Source: Lewinellaceae bacterium
GTDB lineage: Bacteria; Bacteroidota; Bacteroidia; Chitinophagales; Saprospiraceae
Direction: 5' to 3'
Assembly (NCBI GenBank): GCA_016713985.1
Contig: JADJOD010000009.1
Coordinates: 124,001-188,000, forward strand
Length of the DNA stretch: 64,000 nucleotides
The position numbers and the translations under genes are program-made. This document shows, piece by piece, positions 56,082 through 64,000 of this stretch; position 1 is the stretch's first letter; the number at the start of each line of letters is the position of its first letter. The notes below the pieces were generated by a model. It saw nothing but the letters and a program-made list of their open reading frames with translations, searched no databases and had not been told where the DNA came from.

Positions 56082-57149
56082 TCAGGCGGACAGTTGATCC
56101 TTCTCCCGCTCGCGTTTCTGCAGGATCTTTTGCAGGGCGAAAGTCAGGGAGAACATCAGGATCAGTTCTATACCCAGCAAAATCGCCGTACCGAAACTGT
56201 TGAGTACCACCGTGCCGATGATAAAAACGATATTGACCACCAGCAATACGGCGGTCGCTTTCATGTGGCTCATGCCCAGGTCGAGCAGCAGGTGGTGGAT
56301 ATGTGTTTTGTCGGGGGAAAAGGGCGAACGTCCTTTGATGATTCGTTGAACGAATACCCGCACCGTGTCATACAGGGGCAGGATCAGTATGCCGACCGCA
56401 ATGGCCGGGGCCGCTTCAAAAATAATCGGCAAACGTTCCGCCACCTGGTGGTTCATTTCGATAAAACTGATGGCTAAGATAGCGCACACCGTGCCGATGA
56501 GCATCGAACCGGTATCACCCATGAAAATTTTTGCCGGCGAAAAATTGTACTTCATAAAGGCCACAATGGCTCCTGCCAGCGAAAAAGCCACCACTGCCAG
56601 GCCGGCGGAGCCGACAGCCAGAAACCAGGCGCCCCAGGCCGCACAGGCCAGCAGACCGATGGAACCCGCCAGCCCGTCGATGCCGTCGATCAGGTTAAAG
56701 GAGTTGATGATGGCGATGATCACGACGATGGACAAGGCGAAACTGGTCAGTTCCGGCAGGTCGTAAATGCCGAACAAACCGTAAAAACTGGTGATGTTAA
56801 CGTTGGCTTTGTAGGCCAGAATGATGGCGACCAGCAACTGGCCCGAGAATTTTTTGGTCGGCGACAAGGGCAACAGGTCGTCCATGACGCCGATGAGGAA
56901 GATCAGGACGAATGCCGCCAGGATATACTGCAAAACACCAAACGTTTCGAGTGGTGTCCACAATACGATGGCGCAAATAGTGCCGGCGAAAATGCCGATT
57001 CCTCCCAGCGACGGAGTAGGCTCTGCATGCGAACTTCGTTCATTAGGCCGGTCGTAGATGCGGCGCTCTCTTGCCACCCTGATGATAACCGGTATAATCG
57101 TAAAAGTCAGCGTAAAAGCCGTAATAAAGCCAAGAATAATGGCATACAT
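56082..57149 (-). CDS. wecA: Undecaprenyl-phosphate N-acetylhexosamine-1-phosphate transferase (WecA/TagO type)
   Basis: The enzyme adds N-acetylglucosamine-1-phosphate (or a related sugar) to undecaprenyl phosphate, starting O-antigen or other surface-glycan synthesis in the inner membrane. The 355-residue, multi-helix protein has the superfamily motifs in order: NERSSHAEPTPSLGGIGIFA, GVMDDLLPLSPTKKF (Asp-Asp metal site), NLIDGIDGLAGSIGLLA, KYNFSPAKIFMGDTGSMLIG, and DKTHIHHLLLDLGMSH near the end. The length fits. The ATG at 57149 is natural. It is followed by the OppC-like gene 38 bp downstream. Confidence 0.93.
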   Translation of the reverse strand: MYAIILGFITAFTLTFTIIPVIIRVARERRIYDRPNERSSHAEPTPSLGGIGIFAGTICAIVLWTPLETFGVLQYILAAFVLIFLIGVMDDLLPLSPTKKFSGQLLVAIILAYKANVNITSFYGLFGIYDLPELTSFALSIVVIIAIINSFNLIDGIDGLAGSIGLLACAAWGAWFLAVGSAGLAVVAFSLAGAIVAFMKYNFSPAKIFMGDTGSMLIGTVCAILAISFIEMNHQVAERLPIIFEAAPAIAVGILILPLYDTVRVFVQRIIKGRSPFSPDKTHIHHLLLDLGMSHMKATAVLLVVNIVFIIGTVVLNSFGTAILLGIELILMFSLTFALQKILQKREREKDQLSA

Positions 57150-57276
57150 GAAGATCGGGAGGTTTTACCCTGCAACTTTCGGGAAGTTCTGCCACTTTCC
57201 GAAATTAAATGTAAAAAACAGCGCGCTCCGGCAAATTCCGCCGCACGCGTCAGGATGGAATTTCGCCCGCCCCGGA

Positions 57277-59041
57277 TCAGTTTTTGAAGAATCTGAGCAC
57301 CCGTACATCACTTGCCGACTGTAGTTTCAGCCAATACACACCCGGCGCCAGCCCGTCTACCGATTGCTCGGTTATTTGTTTCCCTTTTTCCAGCGACAGG
57401 GACCGTTGCGCGACGATCCGGCCGCTCATATCCGATATTTCCAGGGTGCCGTAAAAATCGAAAGAAAACGCCGTTTTCAGGGACATCGCATCCGCTTTGG
57501 CCGGATTGGGATATATGCTGACGTCTTCGTCCCGGTGCCCGATTGCAACAACTTTGATGCCCAGACTGCTCGCCCGGCCGTCGAAATCGACCTGACTCAG
57601 CCGGTAATAATTCAGTCCGGGCAAAGGGGCACGATCCGTCCAGTCGTAGTGATGCGGTTCAAAACTATTGTGCCCCGGCACGGAAGTGATTACCTCGAAA
57701 CGCAACCCGTCGGCCGAATGCTCCAGGATGAAATGATCGTTGTCCGTTTCGGCTGCGGTGGACCAGGTCAGGTGCACCTGCCGGTCGCCCAGCGGCTGCG
57801 CATCAAATGTCACCAACTGGACGGGCAAACTGAGGTCGTAGGTATAATTCATACATTCCATGTCCTTGGTATTGATGTTATTGCAGCAAAAAGGATTCAT
57901 ATTCTGGTTTGGGTAGGACGTCGAGTTCAGGTGATCCATGCGGTAAGTATGCGTCAGTTCGTGGGTGAGCATAATCTGATAATCCGCAAGCGTCTGGCAC
58001 CCGAAAGTACCGTTGTTCACCACCACATAACCCCACAGGGCATTTTTCCAGGTATCTCCTTTATACGTATGTGTGGCGGACGAGCTGTACCCGCCTCCAA
58101 TGGCGAGTGTGCCGACACAACCGCTCAGGTCGGGAACCTGGCTACAGGGGTCCTCGAAGATGATGAGTGTGGTTTGGTTGCCATTCAGGGAAGTCAGAAA
58201 CGTCGTAAAATCGGTGCCGGTAACCACACCGTCTCCACAATTCGGCGTAAAACTCACCTGTCCGCTGTTGGCAGGGCTGATATCCGGGTAACTTGTGGTC
58301 ATAGCCGACTGGACGCTGCCGAGAATGACGCCGAATCCGGAAGGCACGTTTGTGTCGTCGTAATACGTATTAATGGCGGCATTTTGCCAGCGGCACAATC
58401 CGCTGCCGAGATCAAAATCGCAACCGGTGGGCAATACCCGTTCCTGCGGGAAATCGCCGGGCATCAGGCTCGTCAGCGCCGGGGCAGCGTTCCAGGCAGA
58501 AGTGGTCCCGCTGACGTATTCCTTCAAGATGTGCAACATCTCCTCCATGCGATAAATGCCGGGTGATTCGGGAGTCACACCGTCGGGCCGGGGCACAAAT
58601 ACAAAGGAAAAACTTTCGTCCAGGGGCACCAGAAACGATTCGGCCCCGATTTTTTTGACCTCAAAAATATAATACGTCATCGTGACCGGCCTCCAGATGT
58701 CGCCGGACTGTTTCAGAAATATCAGGTAGGTTTTGCCTTCTTCCGGCACAAAATCGCCGGCGAAGTCCGCCTGGAAATCGCCCGTACGGTGTGATTGTTG
58801 CCGTACCGTAAACAGGTCACCGGGCGTCAGGTCGCCTTTATCCGGTCGCTCACCCGCAGGTTACAATCATAAAAACCTGGTCTCCGAAAGGCGTTTCAAA
58901 AGGCGTTTGCGCTTTGGCGAGCACGACGGCGTCGGAAAGTTGTGCGGCTTCACCCAGGTGCCTGAACGGGATAATTGTTGTAGCGGAAAGAAAAGACGGG
59001 ATCAAAATGATCAGGAATAACGTGCAATAAGCGTATTTCAT
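57277..59041 (-). CDS. Secreted zincin metalloprotease with type IX sorting domain, two apparent frameshifts
   Basis: After a signal peptide (LFLIILIPSFLSA) comes FRHLGEAAQLSDAVVLAKAQ. The frame then breaks at five A (58871-58875) and at CC (58835-58836). One added base at each site gives GDQVFYDCNLRVSDRIKGDL and a 588-residue protein. The protease part has the metzincin-like zinc motif HELTHTYRMDH (about residue 365 of the repaired protein), spaced HExxHxxxxxH. A fibronectin-type module (VHLTWSTAAETDNDHFILEH) and the type IX 'YPNPAKADAMSL ... VLRFFKN' C-terminal sorting domain follow. It is probably exported and cleaves extracellular protein. A GTG at 58749 could start a shorter form but would remove the signal. 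Confidence 0.87.
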
Positions 59042-59289
59042 AGAAGAATAAGATTAAGAATTCGGGCATAAACTTAAGATATGAAATAGTCATGTTACGC
59101 TACAAAATACAAAAGAATGTTACCTGAGCATCCTTTTCTGTCACCCTCCCCCACATTCCTTCGTTACATTTGGGGCAGCAAAACGTCTTAACATACGTTC
59201 GACATAACATAAAACCGGCCTTGTCGTTTTTTCTGAAGCAGGCTCGTCGAACAAAAAATCAGACAAATAACACATAGAATACCTTGAAA

Positions 59290-59901
59290 ATGAACAAGAA
59301 CCGGCTGTTGTTGTATATTTTGCTGCTTGTGGGCGGAGCCGCAACCGCCCAGACTGCTTCACGCACCGACACCCTGCCGCAAGGCGCCTGGGCGCGTATG
59401 GAAGTGGAAAATGGCGACACTACTTTTGTCATGTCGCTGTGGCCGGTCAAAATCGCATCCCGACGGGCATTTAAAGACCTGGAAGAGCAACGTTTGTATT
59501 ACCGGTACACCCGGGCAGCCCGGAAAGTATATCCCTTTGCCTTGCAGGCGATCGAACTGTACCGCGAAATAGAGGAAGAAACAGCCGACATGAGTAAGGG
59601 GAAACGCAGGCGTTTTATCCGGCGCGAGCACAAAGAATTGAAAGAAGACTTTAAAGAGCAAATGAAAAACCTTTCCAAAACGGAAGGTAAAGTGCTCATC
59701 AAAATGATCGAGCGGCAGTTGAACAAACCTTTTTATACGATCATCAAGGAAACACGGGGCGGGGCTACCGCCACTTACTGGCAAACGGCCGGCCGCTTCT
59801 GGGGCTACGACCTGAAAGAAGGTTACCAGGTCGGCAACGAACCGCTACTCGACGACGCCCTGCTCGATTACGACTTCGGCGAAGCGATTTACAGGTACTG
59901 A
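59290..59901 (+). CDS. DUF4294 domain protein
   Basis: The 203-residue protein has a signal peptide (LLLYILLLVGGAATAQ) and then the DUF4294 core, known mainly from Bacteroidota and of unknown role. Features include DTLPQGAWARMEVENGDT, FKDLEEQRLYYRYTRAARKV, a very basic and acidic helical stretch (SKGKRRRFIRREHKELKEDF), KMIERQLNKPFYTIIKETRG and AGRFWGYDLKEGYQ. ATG 59290 is chosen over a TTG two codons earlier. An elaborate inverted repeat begins at its stop codon. Confidence 0.88.
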   Translation: MNKNRLLLYILLLVGGAATAQTASRTDTLPQGAWARMEVENGDTTFVMSLWPVKIASRRAFKDLEEQRLYYRYTRAARKVYPFALQAIELYREIEEETADMSKGKRRRFIRREHKELKEDFKEQMKNLSKTEGKVLIKMIERQLNKPFYTIIKETRGGATATYWQTAGRFWGYDLKEGYQVGNEPLLDDALLDYDFGEAIYRY

Positions 59902-60119
59902 GGGGTGAGAGAGGGTGAGAAAAGTGAGAAAAGTGAGAAAGTGAAAAAAGTGAGAGAGGGGTAGTGCCAAAAACAGAGCCGGTGAATTACTTAAAAAGTT
60001 GAAAATCAACTTTTTAAGTAATTCACCGGCTCTGTTTAGTTGAATGGCATTGTCGCCATGTTTTCTCACCCCTTTCACTTTTCTCACCCTCTCACCCCTC
60101 TCACCCCTCTCACCCTCTG
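59902..60119. repeat. Nested inverted repeat: GAGAAAAGTGA tracts flanking a perfect palindrome
   Basis: The left flank (59902-59961) repeats GAGAAAAGTGA-type words. The right flank (60061-60119) repeats the inverse, TCACTTTTCTC and TCACCCCTC. The perfect palindrome at 59971-60037 sits between them. The structure fills the gap between the DUF4294 gene and the tRNA. Confidence 0.85.
59971..60037. repeat. Long perfect palindrome, 32-bp arms
   Basis: Arms at 59971-60002 and 60006-60037 are perfectly complementary with a 3-base loop (AAA) between TTGA and TCAA. The arm reads AAACAGAGCCGGTGAATTAC and on. Its inner half resembles the palindrome at 47035 (GGTGAATTA-TT-AAAAA-TTGA). Confidence 0.95.
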
Positions 60120-60203
60120 TGACCACGACTGGAGTCGAACCAGCACATCCGTAAGGACACTACCCCCTCAAAGTAGCGCGTCTACCAATTCCGCCACGTG
60201 GCC
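60120..60203 (-). tRNA. tRNA-Leu (anticodon GAG)
   Basis: The minus strand gives a class II tRNA. The acceptor is GGCCACG paired with CGTGGTC (one G-U). The D-arm contains GGTAGACGCG. The anticodon stem CTACT/GGTAG holds loop TTGAGGG (anticodon GAG), followed by a long variable arm (TGTCCTTACGGAT) and the T-arm GGTTCGACTCC. The discriminator base is A, and CCA is not encoded. Confidence 0.96.
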
Positions 60204-60337
60204 TGATTTTGTCATTCCCGGAAAGGAATCTCAAAAGCGGCGGCAAAGATACAGTCATTTGTGAATTTTGTCATCATTTCAAAAAAAATGGTGACAGGAA
60301 AATCAATTCTGCTGCAGAACCGGAAAACGTACCGGAT

Positions 60338-61510
60338 TTAGCCGCCAAAAACGTCTTTTACGCGGTCAAAAAAACTGCGGTCTTCTTTGCCGGGTGTGGG
60401 TTTGAAATTAGGCATTTCCCGGAGTTGTTCCAGGATACGACGTTCTTCGTCGGTCACCTTTTTGGGTGTCCACACGTTGACGTGGATCAACTGGTCGCCA
60501 CGCCGGTAACTCTGGAGTTCCGGCAATCCCTTGTCTTTCAGGCGGAAAATTTTGCCGGACTGCGTGCCCGGCGGAATGGTGATCCGCGCCCGGCCTTCCA
60601 GCGTCGGTACTTCGATTTTGGATCCTAAGGAAGCGTCGGCAATGTTGAGGAACAGTTCGTAAATCACGTTGTTGCCTTCGCGTGTAAATTCATCGTGCGG
60701 CGCTTCTTCCACGGTAATCAGCAAGTCGCCCGCCTGGCCGCCTTTTGCACCGGCGTTTCCCTTGCCGGCCATGGAAAGCTGGATACCTTCGTGTACACCT
60801 GCCGGGATGTCGACTTCGATCGTTTCTTCTCCAAAAACACGCCCGTCGCCTTTACAAACGTTGCAGGGCGATTTGATCGTTTGCCCGGAGCCGTTGCAGC
60901 CGGGACATTGAACGGCCGTCTGCATCATGCCAAAAGGGGTCTGGGTGACGCGGTTGACCATACCCGAACCGCGGCAGGTGCCGCAGGTTTCTACCGAGCT
61001 CTGGTCGCGCGCGCCCGATCCCCCGCAGGTATTGCAGGCGACCTGTTTGCGCACCTTTAATTTTTTATTGACTCCCTTTGCAATTTCTTCCAGGGTCATT
61101 TTCACTTTGATGCGCAGGTTGGTGCCCCGTTCTCCACGAGGCCTGCCTCCGCCAAATCCGCCGCCACGCCGGTTTCTGCCAAAAAACTCGGAAAAAATAT
61201 CGTCCGTGTCAAACCCGAAATGGCGCAGGATGTCATCCATGTCCATACCCTGGAATCCGCCGGCCCCGCCGGGACCACCGTTATTTTCCACACCGGCATG
61301 GCCATACCGGTCGTATCGGGCCCTTTTATCGGCGTCGCTCAATACGTCATACGCTTCGGCGGCTTCCTTGAATTTGTCTTCGGCCGACTTGTCGCCCGGG
61401 TTGCGGTCCGGGTGATGTTCGAGCGCTTTTTTGCGATACGCTTTTTTTATGTCGTCAGCGCCGGCAGTTTTAGGTACGCCAAGCACCTCGTAGTAGTCTT
61501 TTTTTGACAT
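60338..61510 (-). CDS. dnaJ: Chaperone DnaJ
   Basis: DnaJ is the co-chaperone that delivers clients to DnaK and stimulates its ATPase. The 390-residue protein is complete. The J-domain contains HHPDRNPGDK (HPD motif, about 31-40), followed by a Gly/Phe-rich region (about 75-125; GGPGGAGGFQGMDM). Four CxxCxGxG zinc motifs follow (CNTCGGSG, CGTCRGSG, CPGCNGSG, CNVCKGDG), then the C-terminal substrate-binding domains. The ATG at 61510 follows grpE in the same direction, separated by a palindrome array whose last hairpin ends nine bases before the start codon. Confidence 0.97.
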   Translation of the reverse strand: MSKKDYYEVLGVPKTAGADDIKKAYRKKALEHHPDRNPGDKSAEDKFKEAAEAYDVLSDADKRARYDRYGHAGVENNGGPGGAGGFQGMDMDDILRHFGFDTDDIFSEFFGRNRRGGGFGGGRPRGERGTNLRIKVKMTLEEIAKGVNKKLKVRKQVACNTCGGSGARDQSSVETCGTCRGSGMVNRVTQTPFGMMQTAVQCPGCNGSGQTIKSPCNVCKGDGRVFGEETIEVDIPAGVHEGIQLSMAGKGNAGAKGGQAGDLLITVEEAPHDEFTREGNNVIYELFLNIADASLGSKIEVPTLEGRARITIPPGTQSGKIFRLKDKGLPELQSYRRGDQLIHVNVWTPKKVTDEERRILEQLREMPNFKPTPGKEDRSFFDRVKDVFGG

Positions 61511-61518
61511 AAGGTAGC

Positions 61519-61670
61519 GCGAACTTCAGTTCGCTTTTTTAAAGTAACACGAACTTTAGTTCGTGCTGACGTAGGTTCACGAACTGAAGTTCGTGTTACT
61601 TTCACGAACTGAAGTTCGTGTTACATTCACGAACTGAAGTTCGTGTTACATTTACGAACTAAAGTTCGTG
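61519..61670. repeat. Palindromic array between grpE and dnaJ, six units
   Basis: Six palindromes of the type CACGAACTGAAGTTCGTG occur at 61519, 61548, 61578, 61603, 61628 and 61654. The last four are spaced exactly 25-26 bp and joined by TTACWTT. The first (GCGAACTTCAGTTCGC, followed by TTTTTT on the plus strand) is nearest the dnaJ start. The array touches the grpE stop. Confidence 0.93.
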
Positions 61671-62195
61671 TTACTTTCCGACCACCACTTTTGCAAAACG
61701 GATGATCCGTTCGCCGAGGGTGTAGCCGGGTTCGAGAATATCTACAATCCTGCCTTTTAATTCATCGGAAGCAGCCGGAATTTCGGCTACCGCTTCGTGG
61801 AAATCGGCATCAAACTCGTCGCCGGGTTTGGTTTCCAGAACTGTCAAACCCTTGGATTTGAGGGTGTTGACAATTTTTTGGTGAATCAACGCTGTGCCTT
61901 CGGTGAGCGCATCATTTTTATCGGCCCTGTCAAAATCGTCCAGAACGGGCAACAAGGCTGACAGGATGTCACGCCCGGCCGTCTGAATGAGCTCCATCCG
62001 CTCTTTGGCGGCATGGCGTTTGAAGTTTTCAAAATCCGAAAACAGGTAAAGGAATTTGTTGCGACTTTCTTCCAGTTGCTCCTGCAATTCGCGGATTTTA
62101 TCGTTTTCCGCGTTATTTTCGGGTTGTTCTTCCATGGATTTTTCTTGTTCCTCCATTACCTCCTGTTCCGGTGTATTCATGTCTTTTTCCGCCAT
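61671..62195 (-). CDS. grpE: Nucleotide exchange factor GrpE
   Basis: GrpE releases ADP from DnaK. The 174-residue protein has an acidic, disordered N-terminus (EEQEKSMEEQPENNAENDK) and a long coiled coil (ELQEQLEESRNKFLYLFSDF). The beta-domain follows with PVLDDFDRADKN, GLTVLETKPGDEFDADFHEA and the end VDILEPGYTLGERIIRFAKV. The length is normal. It is upstream of dnaJ on the same strand, the usual heat-shock pairing. Confidence 0.96.
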   Translation of the reverse strand: MAEKDMNTPEQEVMEEQEKSMEEQPENNAENDKIRELQEQLEESRNKFLYLFSDFENFKRHAAKERMELIQTAGRDILSALLPVLDDFDRADKNDALTEGTALIHQKIVNTLKSKGLTVLETKPGDEFDADFHEAVAEIPAASDELKGRIVDILEPGYTLGERIIRFAKVVVGK

Positions 62196-62309
62196 ATCGT
62201 GTATTTTTTTGAGCGTTTTATGCTTTAAACAGGGTGAAATGACCTTTGCCTTACCGGCGATCTGTGTCCGCGCAATTATTATGCCCCCGCCGGGCAGTGT
62301 GTCAATTTG

Positions 62310-62825
62310 TCAGCGGCCCGCCAGTCGTTCGGACAAGGTTTTTTTTATTTTTTCCGGCGCCAGGTTTACACCGATGATTGTGCCTTCCGGATCGAGTAAA
62401 AAAGTGGCAGGAATAGATTTGATATTGAACAACTTAGACGCGCCGCCTTTAAAATCCTGCGATTCCATGGCGTGATAGGGCCAGATCATTTCGTCCTGCT
62501 GAATGGCGCGGCGCCAGGCTTTCGGATTACTTTCGATACCAATACTGAATATCTCAAAATCCGGTCCGCCGTAGGTCCGGTAAATATCCGCCAGGGCGGG
62601 ATTTTCAGCGCGGCAGGGGCCGCACCAACTGCCCCAGAACTGGAGCAGGGTATATTTCCCGTTAAGCTCCGACAAATGCACCTTGCGGCCGTCGATCAGC
62701 GTCGCTTCAAAATCTGCGGCTTTTTCGCCGGCCCGGAATCGCGGCTTGCGGTACTCATACCAGGTAAAAGCGACGATAGCAGCCAGTGCGACCAAACCGA
62801 GGCGTGTGAGGGTGGATCTATTCAT
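62310..62825 (-). CDS. TlpA-like thiol-disulfide oxidoreductase
   Basis: The 171-residue protein is anchored by one N-terminal helix (LGLVALAAIVAFTWYEY) and carries a thioredoxin fold facing the periplasm. It has the redox motif FWGSWCGPCRAENPAL and the cis-Pro segment SIPATFLLDPEGTIIGV. It belongs to the TlpA/ResA group, which reduces disulfides in periplasmic proteins such as apocytochromes. No cytochrome genes are adjacent, so the client is unknown. It is 114 bp upstream of grpE in the same direction. Confidence 0.93.
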   Translation of the reverse strand: MNRSTLTRLGLVALAAIVAFTWYEYRKPRFRAGEKAADFEATLIDGRKVHLSELNGKYTLLQFWGSWCGPCRAENPALADIYRTYGGPDFEIFSIGIESNPKAWRRAIQQDEMIWPYHAMESQDFKGGASKLFNIKSIPATFLLDPEGTIIGVNLAPEKIKKTLSERLAGR

Positions 62826-62963
62826 ATTGTAGATGTTGTTCTCCTTTCTTCAAAATGAGGTGTAAATATCCGACGGATAACCTTGCCGGGGCACTACTTT
62901 TGAGGCGTTTTTTTCGCCGGCAAGTCCGCTTGCAACATTAATATAACCAATTTTCTTTGTAAC

Positions 62964-63851
62964 ATGCTGAAGATTGATCCGACCCAGATCGCAACCAAAG
63001 ATCTGCACCAGTATATTCTCGGAGCCGTTGCTCCCCGCCCCATTGCATTTGCCAGCACGATCAGCGCCGACGGCATCCCCAACCTCGCTCCCTACAGTTT
63101 TTTCAACGCCTTCAGCAGCAATCCGCCGATCCTCATTTTTTCATCCAACCGGCGTGTCGCCAACAATACGACCAAAGATACCCTGAAGAACGTGGAAGAC
63201 ACCGGCGAAGTAGTGATAAACGTCGTTTCACACCACATTGTTCGGCAAATGGCGGTGGCGAGTATCGAATACGGCGCCGAAGTGAACGAATTTGAAAAGG
63301 CGGGATTTACCCCGCTGCCTTCCGAAATGGTCAAACCCTTCCGGGTGGCTGAAAGCCCGGTCCACATGGAGTGTAAAGTAGATAAAATACTGCCTCTCGG
63401 CGAAAAGGGCGGCGCGGGCAACCTCATCATCTGCAACATCGTGCTGATGCACATCGCCGAAAGTGTGCTCAACGACAAAGGAAGGATAGACCCGCATAAA
63501 ATCGACCTGATGGGCCGTATGGGGCGTTTTTATTACGTACGCGCCAGCGGGGCCGCCATCGAGGAGATCGAACAGGTGGTGACCACTATCGGCATTGGGT
63601 TCGACGGTCTGCCGCCGGGCATCCGGCACAGTAAAATACTGACGGGCAACAATTTGGGGCAATTGGCCGGACTGGCCGCACTGCCATCTGCCGGTGATTC
63701 CATAGCGCTGGCGGCTACGGATGAACGGGCACAACATATCGTCGGGAAACCCGGTGCGCGGGAGGCATTGCACGCCTATTCCAAAGAAGCGCTGGACCGC
63801 AACGAACTGGAATTGGGAGCCCGGCTCGCCGTACTGGCGGAAACCTTGTAA
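62964..63851 (+). CDS. Flavin reductase-like (FMN-binding split-barrel) protein
   Basis: The 295-residue protein has an N-terminal flavin-reductase-like split barrel (about 10-180). It contains LGAVAPRPIAFASTISADGI, NLAPYSFFNAFSSNPPILIF and the FMN-contact-like DTGEVVINVVSHHIVRQM. A ~100-residue C-terminal extension contains GIGFDGLPPGIRHSKILTGN. Such proteins bind FMN and may reduce it or act on small molecules; the partner is unknown. The ATG at 62964 gives the family start MLKIDPTQIATKDLHQY. Confidence 0.9.
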   Translation: MLKIDPTQIATKDLHQYILGAVAPRPIAFASTISADGIPNLAPYSFFNAFSSNPPILIFSSNRRVANNTTKDTLKNVEDTGEVVINVVSHHIVRQMAVASIEYGAEVNEFEKAGFTPLPSEMVKPFRVAESPVHMECKVDKILPLGEKGGAGNLIICNIVLMHIAESVLNDKGRIDPHKIDLMGRMGRFYYVRASGAAIEEIEQVVTTIGIGFDGLPPGIRHSKILTGNNLGQLAGLAALPSAGDSIALAATDERAQHIVGKPGAREALHAYSKEALDRNELELGARLAVLAETL

Positions 63852-63932
63852 GAAACCGTCTGGGCTGTTGTGTCAAAAGTCTTTCAGTTGCGCATTGTTG
63901 CGAATTGGGAGAAATTTTATTCGGATGTTGCG

Positions 63933-63967
63933 CAGACATTCCAGGTTTTGAAAACCTGGAATGTCTG
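63933..63967. repeat. Perfect 35-bp palindrome at the right edge
   Basis: Arms CAGACATTCCAGGTTTT (63933-63949) and AAAACCTGGAATGTCTG (63951-63967) are perfectly complementary around one base. It lies 82 bp after the flavin-reductase gene. It is another intergenic palindrome of the kind seen across the window, and it may act as a terminator without a T-run. Bases 63968-64000 show nothing further. Confidence 0.9.
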
Positions 63968-64000
63968 GTTCGATCGCGATTCAAAATAATATTTCCCGTT

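Noticed and set aside
57364..58566. 400-codon plus-strand frame opposite the zincin gene
   Set aside because: The minus-strand frame has a signal peptide, zinc motif and sorting domain; this one has none.

Overview
The window looks like a chromosomal piece of a Bacteroidota bacterium, most likely a Saprospiraceae-type organism (the class is inferred from protein content). Supporting features are a SusC-type TonB-linked porin, a giant surface protein with a choice-of-anchor L domain and a gliding-motility/type IX secretion C-terminus, a second protein with a type IX 'YPNP' sorting tail, a DUF4294 protein, a Nudix-type AraR regulator of the kind known from Bacteroidota, and TAnnTTTG promoter elements.

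Region 1 (1-19.3 kb) is an arabinan/L-arabinose utilisation locus, almost all on the minus strand. Reading away from the divergent AraC-type regulator (18362+), the order is araR (Nudix repressor), a GH51 arabinofuranosidase, araA, araB, a GH127 beta-L-arabinofuranosidase, a second GH51, a small unknown ORF, araD, an SSS sugar/sodium symporter, galM, rlmF and a SusC porin that runs off the left edge. Extracellular or periplasmic enzymes release arabinose, the symporter imports it, and AraA, AraB and AraD convert it to xylulose-5-phosphate. A near-perfect 21-bp palindrome overlaps the probable promoter in front of araR and is the best operator candidate. The gaps inside this operon are filled with tandem and palindromic repeats.

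Region 2 (19.4-33.6 kb) holds maeB, an AsmA-like protein, a CorA metal transporter and the ~2260-residue repeat adhesin. Region 3 (33.6-47 kb) is mostly housekeeping: LemA/TPM cluster, SET protein, xseB, a methyltransferase, a MATE exporter, an ATP-grasp protein, SlyD-like PPIase, Kup, a cold-shock protein, a Crp/Fnr regulator, glgB and a Uma2 protein. Region 4 (47-64 kb) carries a protease/propeller/barrel outer-membrane protein, a UbiA-like protein, a CocE-type hydrolase, a lipoprotein, an OppC-like permease, WecA, a secreted zincin, a DUF4294 protein, tRNA-Leu(GAG), dnaJ-grpE, a TlpA-like thioredoxin and a flavin reductase.

Two patterns stand out. First, at least nine genes are interrupted by single-base indels in short homopolymers (twelve sites) or by in-frame stops (two sites in one gene). 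In each indel case adding or removing one base restores a sensible protein, including in housekeeping maeB, so many are probably sequence errors rather than decay. Second, intergenic spaces are unusually rich in palindromes: a 78-bp array, a 25-bp array between grpE and dnaJ, three very long perfect hairpins, and several smaller ones. I see no CRISPR array, prophage, IS element or clear defence system.
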